Assembly: GCA_938041705.1 (NCBI GenBank)
Contig: CALISP010000157.1
Span: forward strand, 1-10,592
Direction: 5' to 3'
DNA from: an uncultured Cocleimonas sp.
Lineage (GTDB): Bacteria; Pseudomonadota; Gammaproteobacteria; Thiotrichales; Thiotrichaceae
Length of the DNA stretch: 10,592 nucleotides
Part shown: positions 1 through 5,568 of the stretch, in pieces
Position numbering within the stretch: position 1 is the first letter of the stretch
Layout of the letters: each line of letters opens with the position of its first letter
Notes under the pieces: model-generated
The model's input: the letters and a program-made list of their open reading frames with translations, nothing else
What the model was told of the DNA's origin: nothing
Database searches by the model: none
Position numbers and translations under genes: made by a program

Positions 1-1203
1 AAAGGTTGCTCGTAAAACATCCATTGCAGTCATTTTTGGTTTAATTTTACCGATGACATTCGAGACGATATGCATCACATGGGAGTAGCGTTCGATACTC
101 ATGTTTTTAGTCAATTTAACCGTACCAGTTTGGCTTACTCGGCCTGCATCATTTCTGCCAAGGTCAATCAACATGATATGTTCAGCAACTTCCTTAGGGT
201 CATTTAGAAGGTCTTCTTCCATGGCTTTATCATGTTCAGGGTCGCGACCACGTTTGCGTGTACCGGCAATAGGCCGAACCGTGATTTCACCGTCCTCAAG
301 TCTAACTAATATCTCAGGTGACGAACCGACAATATGAAAATCATCGAGATTCATAAAGTGCATGTATGGTGATGGATTAAATGAGCGCAAACAACGGTAT
401 AAATCTATAGGTGCAGCCTTAAATGGTACGCTCAAGCGCTGCGATAACACCACTTGCATAATATCGCCTGCTTCAATGTATTCACGAGCAGTATCTACAG
501 CGTCCAGAAAACCTTGTTCGGTAAAGCCCGATACAAAATCTTCTTCATTAATAATCTGTGGAGACTTTTCTTTGTGATACAACTTAAAAGGCTCACGCAA
601 TTGATTAACCAAATCATCAAGTCGAGTTTGGGCTTGATCGTATTCGCTTTCACCAGCATGCACGATGATATATAACTTGCCACTAAAATTATCAAACACC
701 ACGACTTCTTCAGAAAGCATCAAAAGAATATCAGGCGTTTTTAGTGGGTCATCTTTGTTGACAGCTTCTGTACCTGCAAGACGAGGTTCGATATAGCGAA
801 TCGTCTCATATCCAAAGTAACCGACTAAGCCACCAGTAAAACGCGGTAGGTCTTTAATTTCAGGTACTTTGATTTTATCTTTGTATGCTTCGATCCACTC
901 TAAAGGATCAGTTACCGTTTCAGTAGAGACTACTTCGCCATTAACTTTGGTTTCAATATCCAAACCAGTAATACTGATAATAGTATTTGAAGGTAAGCCA
1001 ATTATAGAAAATTGACCCCATTTCTCACCACCATGCACCGATTCAAACAAATAAGAATAGGGCGCATTCGCTAATTTAAGATAAGTGCTAAGAGGAGTGT
1101 CGAGATCAGCTAGAATTTCTCTAACAAGTGGTACGCGATTATATTTTATATACTCAGGGCTGTCACCTTCAGAAAAATAAGCATCGAATTGAGTTTTGTT
1201 CAT
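1..1203 (-). CDS. trpE: Anthranilate synthase component I (TrpE), C-terminus cut by window edge
   Basis: Large subunit of anthranilate synthase, which converts chorismate to anthranilate as the first committed step of tryptophan synthesis, using ammonia delivered by the TrpG glutaminase. The minus strand is open from the ATG at 1203-1201 to the left edge, 401 codons, against about 500 for the family, so roughly the last fifth is missing. Visible motifs: the N-terminal Trp-feedback region with FES at residues 53-55 followed by GGEKWG; GDIMQVVLSQR at 246-256; RPIAGTRKRG at 310-319; and EHIMLIDLGRND at 341-352, all typical of the chorismate-binding fold. An AGG lies about seven bases before the start. 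It is preceded by a Trp-codon leader peptide, which supports trpE over pabB or a salicylate/isochorismate enzyme. No trpG is visible; it would lie beyond the edge. Confidence 0.95.
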   Translation of the reverse strand, partial: MNKTQFDAYFSEGDSPEYIKYNRVPLVREILADLDTPLSTYLKLANAPYSYLFESVHGGEKWGQFSIIGLPSNTIISITGLDIETKVNGEVVSTETVTDPLEWIEAYKDKIKVPEIKDLPRFTGGLVGYFGYETIRYIEPRLAGTEAVNKDDPLKTPDILLMLSEEVVVFDNFSGKLYIIVHAGESEYDQAQTRLDDLVNQLREPFKLYHKEKSPQIINEEDFVSGFTEQGFLDAVDTAREYIEAGDIMQVVLSQRLSVPFKAAPIDLYRCLRSFNPSPYMHFMNLDDFHIVGSSPEILVRLEDGEITVRPIAGTRKRGRDPEHDKAMEEDLLNDPKEVAEHIMLIDLGRNDAGRVSQTGTVKLTKNMSIERYSHVMHIVSNVIGKIKPKMTAMDVLRATF

Positions 1204-1243
1204 GGTTTAACCTGTTTAAAACGTTGGTAATGATAAGTCTTGT

Positions 1244-1284
1244 AAAATCGGGAGCGTTATTAGCACGAGCATTAAAACGCGATT
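1244..1284 (-). terminator. Candidate trp attenuator hairpin
   Basis: After trpL on the minus strand, GCGTTTTA (1280-1273) can pair with TAATAACGC (1262-1254), giving an 8-bp stem with one bulged base and a 10-base loop. An outer AATC/GATT pairing (1284-1281 with 1249-1246) brackets it, with a short run of T at 1247-1244. It lies between the leader peptide and trpE, where the attenuator is expected. The stem is AT-rich and the U-tract short, so terminator strength is uncertain, and I could not identify a convincing alternative antiterminator pairing by eye. Confidence 0.45.
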
Positions 1285-1302
1285 GTCTTTTTTTCAAAAG
1301 AC
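1285..1302 (-). other. Perfect 7-bp hairpin in the trp leader
   Basis: GTCTTTT and AAAAGAC form a perfect 7-bp inverted repeat around a 4-base loop, starting two bases after the trpL stop codon and ending just before the candidate attenuator. Its position suits the 1:2 or pause hairpin of a trp leader, but that role is inferred. Confidence 0.5.
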
Positions 1303-1303
1303 A

Positions 1304-1345
1304 CTAGATCCAAAGCCATCTCCAATGTTTAAACAGATTATTCAT
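1304..1345 (-). CDS. trpL: trp operon leader peptide (TrpL-like), 13 residues with three Trp codons
   Basis: The ATG at 1345-1343 opens a 13-codon frame ending in TAG at 1306-1304. It encodes MNNLFKHWRWLWI, with TGG codons at positions 8, 10 and 12. It lies on the same strand as trpE, about 100 bases before its start. Three tryptophans in thirteen residues directly upstream of trpE is the hallmark of ribosome-mediated trp attenuation: stalling on Trp codons when charged tRNA-Trp is scarce changes folding of the downstream RNA. No clear Shine-Dalgarno precedes the ATG. The candidate -10 ends only seven bases before it, so the message may begin at or near the start codon. Confidence 0.85.
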   Translation of the reverse strand: MNNLFKHWRWLWI

Positions 1346-1352
1346 AAACACT

Positions 1353-1381
1353 ATTTTAAGTGGTTAGTTACGATTGGGCAA
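1353..1381 (-). promoter_or_regulatory. Candidate sigma-70 promoter for trpL-trpE
   Basis: On the minus strand, TTGCCC (1381-1376) is separated by exactly 17 bases from TAAAAT (1358-1353), close to TTGACA-17-TATAAT. Predicted initiation falls at or beside the trpL ATG at 1345. The spacer holds only a poor match to the TrpR operator, so I do not claim TrpR control. Confidence 0.5.
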
Positions 1382-1383
1382 GT

Positions 1384-1395
1384 TGATAATTATCA
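1384..1395. promoter_or_regulatory. 12-bp palindrome just upstream of the trp -35
   Basis: TGATAATTATCA is a perfect palindrome lying three bases upstream of the candidate trpL -35 hexamer (1381-1376), an activator- or repressor-like position. It shares half-sites with Fur-type boxes but lacks the central spacing of the 15-mer, so no regulator is named. Confidence 0.3.
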
Positions 1396-1439
1396 CCTTA
1401 AATATCAAAGAGTATTATTTGTCACTTTGTATATCATCA

Positions 1440-1461
1440 AAAAGTAGGGGGGTGTCTTTTT
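1440..1461 (+). repeat. G-run intergenic element, copy 1
   Basis: AAAAGTAGGGGGGTGT followed by CTTTTT, 22 bases. Its first 16 bases are identical to copy 3 (9139-9154), and all 22 align without gaps to copy 2 (5461-5482) with two differences. It begins 107 bases before the ATG at 1547. AAAAG and CTTTT at the ends are complementary. Promoter element, regulator site and dispersed repeat are all possible. Confidence 0.6.
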
Positions 1462-1516
1462 ATACAGCTCAATATAGATTAAATTGTATAAGTGTTTATT
1501 TAGAAGTAACGTAATG

Positions 1517-1532
1517 TCTATAAATCTATAGA
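1517..1532. promoter_or_regulatory. Inverted repeat upstream of the 293-residue gene
   Basis: TCTATA and TATAGA form a perfect 6-bp inverted repeat around AATC, ending 14 bases before the ATG at 1547. It could be a small operator or a weak hairpin overlapping the ribosome-binding area. No Shine-Dalgarno is evident between it and the start. Confidence 0.3.
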
Positions 1533-1546
1533 ATGCTGAACCGAAT

Positions 1547-2428
1547 ATGAGTAAAAACAACACAGTAGAAACTATTGAAGCGAGATTTAATTTCTTTCCG
1601 ACTGCTTGGCCTGCGGGTGTGGCGAGGGAGGTTTTTGAATTGCTTATTGGGCAAGATAAACTTTTTCCTGCAAGTAGATGGGGTAATGAAGGTAATTATT
1701 TTTTGCCTGCAGAATCTGAAGATATGATTGACTGGTTGACTGAGCGTTATGAGGCGTCACATAAAGCTAATGGAATAACCCTTTTTACTAATAAAATTAT
1801 GAAAGATGGCTTCTATTTTTCTTTGTATCGCTCTGAATGGCACGAAGATTCTAAAATAGGACATTTGTTACATTGGCCGAAAAATTTAGATCTCACTATT
1901 CCGTTCGAACATGACTCTATTGATGAATCTTTAAAAGTGATTAATATGATTGCAGCTTTAACAGAAGCCCCATTAGTGACTATCGATTATCGCAAAAGTG
2001 TTAAACATGAACCAATAACGCTTGCAGCCACCAGAGAACATAAACGAGTTGTGCAAGGTACAATTCATGGTAATGCTTCAGCGGGACCTTGGCGGGGCTT
2101 ACATCGTATACCGTGGCAACTCATAATGGGTCAGCATATCGTAGCTACCATTGGCGTAGATAAGCTTAAAAAACTGTTTAGATATAATGCGATTGATCAT
2201 GGTAACGGGCTCTGGACCTTACAAACAACAGTCGATCCAGCTGATTCGATCTTAGATATGGGTCGTGAAGCCGAACGAGAAATCATTGAAACCTTGGGTC
2301 AGCAATTTTTTTCACAAACTGATCAAAACAAATTAGCTAAAGTGCCACCGAAGTTCCCAGATGAATTAGTGCCAAAAGATTCACGTTTATTTGAACGATA
2401 TGGTGAGAGTCGTTTAAAGCCTCTTTAA
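1547..2428 (+). CDS. Hypothetical protein, 293 residues, possibly Imm52-like
   Basis: I do not recognise this protein with confidence. It has no signal peptide or membrane segment and looks like a cytosolic globular protein rich in aromatic residues. Visible stretches are RFNFFPTAWPAG (13-24), a Gly-rich PWRGLHRIPWQLIMG (181-195), and a helix-like end around DMGREAEREIIETLG (237-251), followed by a Pro/Lys-rich tail. The arrangement 'IPW..-[MF]G...-IG..-L' followed by a short beta-type stretch and DPAD resembles from memory the Imm52 type of polymorphic-toxin immunity protein, but no toxin gene is adjacent, so this is weak. The start has no obvious Shine-Dalgarno. The gene is isolated: trpL-trpE diverges from it and the next gene converges on it. 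Confidence 0.8.
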   Translation: MSKNNTVETIEARFNFFPTAWPAGVAREVFELLIGQDKLFPASRWGNEGNYFLPAESEDMIDWLTERYEASHKANGITLFTNKIMKDGFYFSLYRSEWHEDSKIGHLLHWPKNLDLTIPFEHDSIDESLKVINMIAALTEAPLVTIDYRKSVKHEPITLAATREHKRVVQGTIHGNASAGPWRGLHRIPWQLIMGQHIVATIGVDKLKKLFRYNAIDHGNGLWTLQTTVDPADSILDMGREAEREIIETLGQQFFSQTDQNKLAKVPPKFPDELVPKDSRLFERYGESRLKPL

Positions 2429-2483
2429 TAATTAAATAAGAATGGGATTAAAGTGAAAATATTGTAAGGAAGGGGGAAGAGCT

Positions 2484-2825
2484 CTACGAATATTTTTTAG
2501 ACCATTTCTCATTTTCATAATCAGCACCGTTTTCTTCTGTATCAAAGAATAAGGATTTATGTATATTCTTAATATAGATACCCTCGCCACTCAAACGTGT
2601 TTCTGTAAGTTGAAAGATGGTTTGAAATGTAGTTGTATTCTTGGCACCTTCTAAATTTTGATTGGTATCAAATACGAATACGAGTTTCAGGCTTTGTGGA
2701 AATTTTGAATAATCTACAAAATGCGTTAACCAAGAAAACCCTTCTGATTCCTTCTTTAATGTTTCACACACATCATTCAATGCTTTTACAATTGAATTCT
2801 CGGTTTTCATTTCATTTCTTTTCAT
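2484..2825 (-). CDS. Small conserved protein often labelled 'Fis family transcriptional regulator'
   Basis: A cytosolic protein of 113 residues from the ATG at 2825. It matches, from memory, a short gammaproteobacterial family whose members start MKKTDKK.., continue with a VCE..-GF-WLTH-VDY..FP-SLK-V-VFDTN block and end near FDTEE. Here those are VCETLKKESEGFSWLTHFVD, then FPQSLKLVFVFDTNQNL, and FDTEENGADYE near the C-terminus. The family carries a 'Fis family' label in databases, but I see no Fis-type helix-turn-helix, so function is unknown. A TTG start at 2837 is also possible; the ATG is preferred because the N-terminus then fits remembered family members. It follows the NYN-LOTUS gene closely (25 bases from its stop codon) and is probably co-transcribed. 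Confidence 0.75.
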   Translation of the reverse strand: MKRNEMKTENSIVKALNDVCETLKKESEGFSWLTHFVDYSKFPQSLKLVFVFDTNQNLEGAKNTTTFQTIFQLTETRLSGEGIYIKNIHKSLFFDTEENGADYENEKWSKKYS

Positions 2826-2850
2826 ATTATTAGGCAAAGATCTTTATAAG

Positions 2851-3591
2851 TTAATTCCGTACATCTTTAATATACATAGCCTTGCCATCTTTTCTCATTT
2901 CAATATCAAACAATTCACTGGTTTTTATTAGATCACTGAGCTTTTTAAAACCGTAGTTAATTGATGAAAAAGAGCTGTTGTTTGATATGTAATGAGCAAC
3001 TCTACTCATATCTGCCCAGTCATCATCGTCAGATGTCTGTTCCACTGCAGTGCGAAGTAGTTTCACCAGTGCGTTATCTTGTCTAAGCTCTGCTTTTGTT
3101 TTCTTTGTTTGTTTTTTAGGCTTATCTACCTTTTCTTTTGCTTCTTCTTGTTCTTCAGAAACTAAATTTTCTGTAAATATAAACGGTGAACAGGCATCAA
3201 CAAATGGCTTAGGTGTTTTCTTTTCGCCGAATCCATAAACTGGCATACCACTTTCAAGAATTCTAAGAACGAGGGGTGTAAAGTCACTGTCACTAGTCAT
3301 TAAAGCAAAGGCATCGACACTGTTACTATAAAGTAAATCCATTGCGTCAATAATCATGGCCGCATCGGTGGCATTTTTACCCTTGGTGTAAGCAAATTGC
3401 TGCATGGGTCGAATGGCGTTTGGGTGCAAGCGTTTAATCCAGCCAGACATTGATGAGCTATTCCAGTCACCATGAGCATGACGAACATTTACAGTGCCAA
3501 ATTTCGCCAACTCTTCTAATACGCCTTCTATAGAATTATGACTTACGTTATCACAATCAATGAGTAGCGCTATTCTTTTGTTTTCTGGCAC
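2851..3591 (-). CDS. NYN domain protein with C-terminal OST-HTH/LOTUS domain
   Basis: Predicted RNA-processing or RNA-binding protein, 246 residues. The N-terminal NYN (PIN-like, DUF88/LabA type) nuclease fold spans about 6-140, with acidic metal-site candidates in LIDCDN (D12, D14), D76 and D82 in GKNATDAAMIIDAMD, and TSDSDF (D101, D103). A charged Lys/Glu linker at about 145-170 leads to an OST-HTH/LOTUS domain at about 170-245, including DWADMSRVAHYI and INYGFKKLSDLIKTS. NYN domains are linked to RNA cleavage and LOTUS domains to RNA binding; the target is unknown. The start is GTG at 3591-3589 with a strong AAGGGGA five bases upstream. It lies 26 bases after the coiled-coil gene and is followed closely by the Fis-like-named gene, suggesting one operon. 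Confidence 0.88.
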   Translation of the reverse strand: MPENKRIALLIDCDNVSHNSIEGVLEELAKFGTVNVRHAHGDWNSSSMSGWIKRLHPNAIRPMQQFAYTKGKNATDAAMIIDAMDLLYSNSVDAFALMTSDSDFTPLVLRILESGMPVYGFGEKKTPKPFVDACSPFIFTENLVSEEQEEAKEKVDKPKKQTKKTKAELRQDNALVKLLRTAVEQTSDDDDWADMSRVAHYISNNSSFSSINYGFKKLSDLIKTSELFDIEMRKDGKAMYIKDVRN

Positions 3592-3617
3592 AAATTTCCC
3601 CTTATTTAAAATGCTAT

Positions 3618-3857
3618 CTATGCTTCTTTCGTCGGAATTTGAAGCTTTCTAAGTTCTTCAGATAACTCTTTAATTTCTTTTTCAAGAGCTTTTACATTCA
3701 TTTGTGAAAAATGTGTATTTCTAAACTGTTTAGTGCGACCAGAGTTTCCATACTGTTTAGTACTTCCAGAATTCCAGCTTTCAGAATTTCTTCTGGATTT
3801 TGATAATTCAGCTTTTCTTTCATTTATTTTTTCTAGTAATAATTCTTTGTTATTCAT
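3618..3857 (-). CDS. Small basic coiled-coil protein with a 9-residue tandem repeat
   Basis: Unrecognised protein of 79 residues from ATG 3857 (81 from a GTG at 3863, which has GGA at better spacing). It has two predicted helices, about 2-22 (NNKELLLEKINERKAELSKS) and 54-72 (VKALEKEIKELSEELRKLQ), the second with coiled-coil-like heptads. Between them lie two copies of a nine-residue unit, NSGSTKQYG then NSGRTKQFR, encoded by a 27-base direct repeat at 3725-3778. The linker is rich in Ser, Gly, Asn and Arg, a composition common in nucleic-acid-binding or phase-separating proteins. It is first in the likely operon with the NYN-LOTUS gene, so an RNA-related partner role is plausible but inferred from position only. 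Confidence 0.7.
   Translation of the reverse strand: MNNKELLLEKINERKAELSKSRRNSESWNSGSTKQYGNSGRTKQFRNTHFSQMNVKALEKEIKELSEELRKLQIPTKEA
3725..3778. repeat. Two imperfect 27-bp direct repeats inside the coiled-coil gene
   Basis: ACTGTTTAGT occurs at 3725 and again at 3752, each followed by a diverged CCAGA-TT-CCA tail. The 27-base period equals nine codons, so the reading frame is kept and the repeat shows in the protein as NSG-TKQ-. It is a recent enough duplication to be visible in DNA. Confidence 0.75.
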
Positions 3858-3978
3858 TTTCACAGTATCCAGTTTGTGTACTTTTTAATTAATTTAAGCA
3901 GGAAAAGGTTATCTTAATGCTAATTACTAAAACTTAACATCGAAGGCGTTGATTTTTTAAATTTCTAATAATGTTTGA

Positions 3979-4611
3979 TTATGTTCGATAGATAAGTTTT
4001 ACACTTGGTCGTTGCATAACCTTTTCGGCAATTCGTTTAACGTTTGGAAACTCATAGATTGAGGGATGACCCAGATCAGTTTGTAACCATGTAGTCAACA
4101 TGTATAGATAAATGTCAGCAGAACTGAAGTTGTCACCAAGTAGCCATTCATTGTTACCAATTTGATCATCAATGACTGTCCACGTTTCTTTTAATCGTCT
4201 ATTGCCACGTAGCTTTGCGCTTGCTTCGTCAGAGGGTGAATCTACAAAACGATCTGAGTAATAACTGAGCTGGAACGCATTCTGAATGGAGTTAGAGAAA
4301 TAAACTAATGTCTGCAAGTAAAGTGCCCTTGCGGGATCATCAGCCTTCGGTGCTAAATTAGCATCCGAATGGCGATCACATAAAAATACCGTGATGGCTG
4401 CACATTCGTACATTGATCCTTCATTGTTCGAGTCTTGGTTCCAAACGAGAACAGGAACCCAGCCGTTGGGATTGATCTCCAACTGCTCAGGTGGAATCGA
4501 TTTATCTCTGTCAATTGTCGTTGGAATTAGTTCGTATGGTAATCCAAGCTCTTCAAGTATTACTCGGATACCCATAGCAGCACTGTCTTCTGCATAGAAA
4601 AGTTTATACAT
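3979..4611 (-). CDS. Glutathione S-transferase family protein
   Basis: Cytosolic GST of 210 residues, the usual length. The N-terminal thioredoxin-like domain (1-82) starts YKLFYAEDSAAMGIRVILEE, with Ser10 in the catalytic Ser position of beta/theta-type enzymes, the cis-Pro loop WVPVL (P53) and the glutathione-contacting Glu at 69 (in place of the usual ES, here EC). The all-helical C-terminal domain (about 90-210) carries an N-capping box, SSADIYLYML at 163-172 (S163, D166). Such proteins conjugate or reduce substrates with glutathione; the specific substrate cannot be read from sequence. The ATG at 4611 has GGGAGAAGAG just upstream, a good Shine-Dalgarno. It stands alone, 138 bases after the small helix-turn-helix gene. 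Confidence 0.9.
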   Translation of the reverse strand: MYKLFYAEDSAAMGIRVILEELGLPYELIPTTIDRDKSIPPEQLEINPNGWVPVLVWNQDSNNEGSMYECAAITVFLCDRHSDANLAPKADDPARALYLQTLVYFSNSIQNAFQLSYYSDRFVDSPSDEASAKLRGNRRLKETWTVIDDQIGNNEWLLGDNFSSADIYLYMLTTWLQTDLGHPSIYEFPNVKRIAEKVMQRPSVKLIYRT

Positions 4612-4672
4612 GCTCTTCTCCCAATGAGGGTTTTAAGGAGATTCTGATAATATCTAGTAATCTAAGTTGTTT

Positions 4673-4699
4673 CCCCCAAGCTTATTAATAAATAGGGGG
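4673..4699. other. C5/G5 inverted repeat between two minus-strand genes
   Basis: CCCCC (4673-4677) and GGGGG (4695-4699) can pair around a 17-base AT-rich loop containing TTATTAATAA. It sits 61 bases upstream of the GST start and 50 bases past the stop of the helix-turn-helix gene. No U-tract follows on either strand, so it is not a classic terminator. The right half, AATAGGGGGCACTTT, faintly resembles the G-run element. Confidence 0.35.
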
Positions 4700-4749
4700 C
4701 ACTTTACTGATCGATGAATGCTTAAATTGATTGGTTCAAAGTATATGTA

Positions 4750-5016
4750 TTAAAGATCAAGATTTCGTTTTAAAACCTTGCCTGAGGTAATAACACGTCT
4801 AATACGATAAAGCTCAGGATGCTTGTCTTTGTCTTCATGACGCAGAGGTTCTTCTGTTGTAGCACTAACAAACCAAGAGGTTTCAGGGCGTGGATCACCC
4901 AAGAGCTTTTTTACAGCATGTGTTGTAATACCCAAAGCTTCACCTGCCGCATTATATGTGCAGCGCGTTTTAACTTCGTTGATGTAATCAATTACTATAG
5001 TAATTTTATCCTGCAC
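4750..5016 (-). CDS. Small conserved protein with helix-turn-helix-like N-terminus
   Basis: Protein of 88 residues, cytosolic. Residues 10-39 (YINEVKTRCTYNAAGEALGI then TTHAVKKLLG) look like a helix-turn-helix in which a Cys-Thr-Tyr turn leads into GEALGI and a recognition-like helix. They are followed by DPRPETSWFVSATTEEP and a HPELYRIRRVI segment ending in a basic tail. The pattern CTY-A-GEALG-...-RPE-SW-V-A occurs in small proteobacterial proteins of unknown role; I cannot assign a function beyond possible DNA binding. The start is GTG at 5016-5014, with CGGAG nine bases upstream. A 552-base non-coding stretch lies ahead of it, so its promoter is in that region. Confidence 0.78.
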   Translation of the reverse strand: MQDKITIVIDYINEVKTRCTYNAAGEALGITTHAVKKLLGDPRPETSWFVSATTEEPLRHEDKDKHPELYRIRRVITSGKVLKRNLDL

Positions 5017-5200
5017 TATTAGATGCTCCGTTTAAATTTAATGGTTTTTAATCACAGACTCTTGAAGAAGATCTAAGACAATTAAGTATATTAACATGAA
5101 TTAAGACTTTCATTTTTAACTAACTAAAGATTTATACAATAATAAAAGACAGATGCCTTCTGTGACTGCCTGAAATCAAAGGGTATAGAGTAAATAAATA

Positions 5201-5216
5201 TTTAGAAATTTCTAAA
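5201..5216. promoter_or_regulatory. Perfect 16-bp palindrome
   Basis: TTTAGAAATTTCTAAA is its own reverse complement over 16 bases, typical of an operator for a dimeric regulator. It lies 185 bases upstream of the helix-turn-helix gene start and about 350 bases upstream of ybiT. In such AT-rich DNA a chance palindrome cannot be excluded. Confidence 0.35.
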
Positions 5217-5255
5217 AAGTTAGTTTTAGAATCAATAAGAACGAGTAGATACTTA

Positions 5256-5307
5256 TCGATATAATAGTATTATTAACGATGTCGATATAATGACAATATT
5301 AATCAGT
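5256..5307 (+). repeat. Two imperfect 26-bp tandem repeats carrying TATAAT
   Basis: TCGATATAAT occurs at 5256-5265 and 5282-5291, each followed by a similar AT-rich tail ending near ATTAA. Each unit contains a perfect TATAAT (5260-5265 and 5286-5291), but no good -35 lies 17 bases upstream of either. Could be tandem promoter parts or simple local duplication. Confidence 0.45.
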
Positions 5308-5460
5308 ATAAACATCATAAACTTAGTTTAAACGCCAACTACGTTTTACAAAATAGTAAGGTTTGTTAAACAAGTCGAATCTTAGCGTAAACAAAGTATG
5401 AAACACAATGATGGCAGCCCTTGAGGCATGATTTTCATTTAATTCAGATAATAATCATAT

Positions 5461-5482
5461 AAAAGTGAGGGGGTGTCTTTTT
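5461..5482 (+). repeat. G-run intergenic element, copy 2
   Basis: AAAAGTGAGGGGGTGT followed by CTTTTT, 22 bases, aligning gap-free to copy 1 with two swapped bases. It begins 108 bases before the ybiT TTG start, almost the same spacing as copy 1 to its downstream gene (107). Confidence 0.6.
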
Positions 5483-5490
5483 AAATAAGC

Positions 5491-5532
5491 CTACAGGCCA
5501 TCTTAGGTGGATTTAAATCCATTAATCTGTAG
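5491..5532 (+). promoter_or_regulatory. Nested palindromes in the ybiT leader
   Basis: CTACAG (5491-5496) and CTGTAG (5527-5532) are an outer inverted repeat enclosing the perfect 14-bp palindrome TGGATTTAAATCCA (5508-5521). If transcription starts near the G-run element this would be 5' leader RNA. It could also be a protein-binding operator. Confidence 0.4.
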
Positions 5533-5568
5533 ACTCCGCGCCTAATTACTAACGACTCGGACACTCCT

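Larger units (their letters stand above)
5017..5568. other. Long non-coding region between divergent genes
   Basis: Divergent 552-base, very AT-rich gap upstream of both the small helix-turn-helix gene (minus) and ybiT (plus). No convincing coding frame: the best short plus-strand frames are eight codons or fewer. It contains a perfect 16-bp palindrome (5201-5216), a 26-base near-repeat with two TATAAT hexamers (5256-5307), G-run element copy 2 (5461-5482) and a palindromic leader before ybiT (5491-5532). It is too long for two simple promoters and may hold a small RNA gene, but nothing proves one. Confidence 0.6.

Noticed and set aside
101..695. Several 66-78 codon open frames on both strands
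   Set aside because: All lie within trpE, whose frame is conserved throughout; their products look like frame shadows.
1353..1375. TrpR-like operator within the trp promoter spacer
   Set aside because: Only about 7 of 12 core positions match by eye and the CTAG half-sites are missing.
1533..1550. Five-codon frame overlapping the start of the 293-residue gene as ATGA
   Set aside because: No Shine-Dalgarno and far too short to distinguish from chance.
3935..3960. Imperfect hairpin followed by T6 on the plus strand
   Set aside because: Stem has a mismatch and wobble pairs, and no plus-strand gene ends nearby, so a terminator role is not supported.
5384..5431. Eight-codon frame (ATG AAA CAC...) in the long gap, considered as a leader peptide
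   Set aside because: No Shine-Dalgarno, no biased codons and no adjacent attenuator-like hairpins.
5445..5460. Fur-box-like GATAATAATCAT before ybiT
   Set aside because: Lacks the full inverted hexamer pattern; in AT-rich DNA such partial matches are common.
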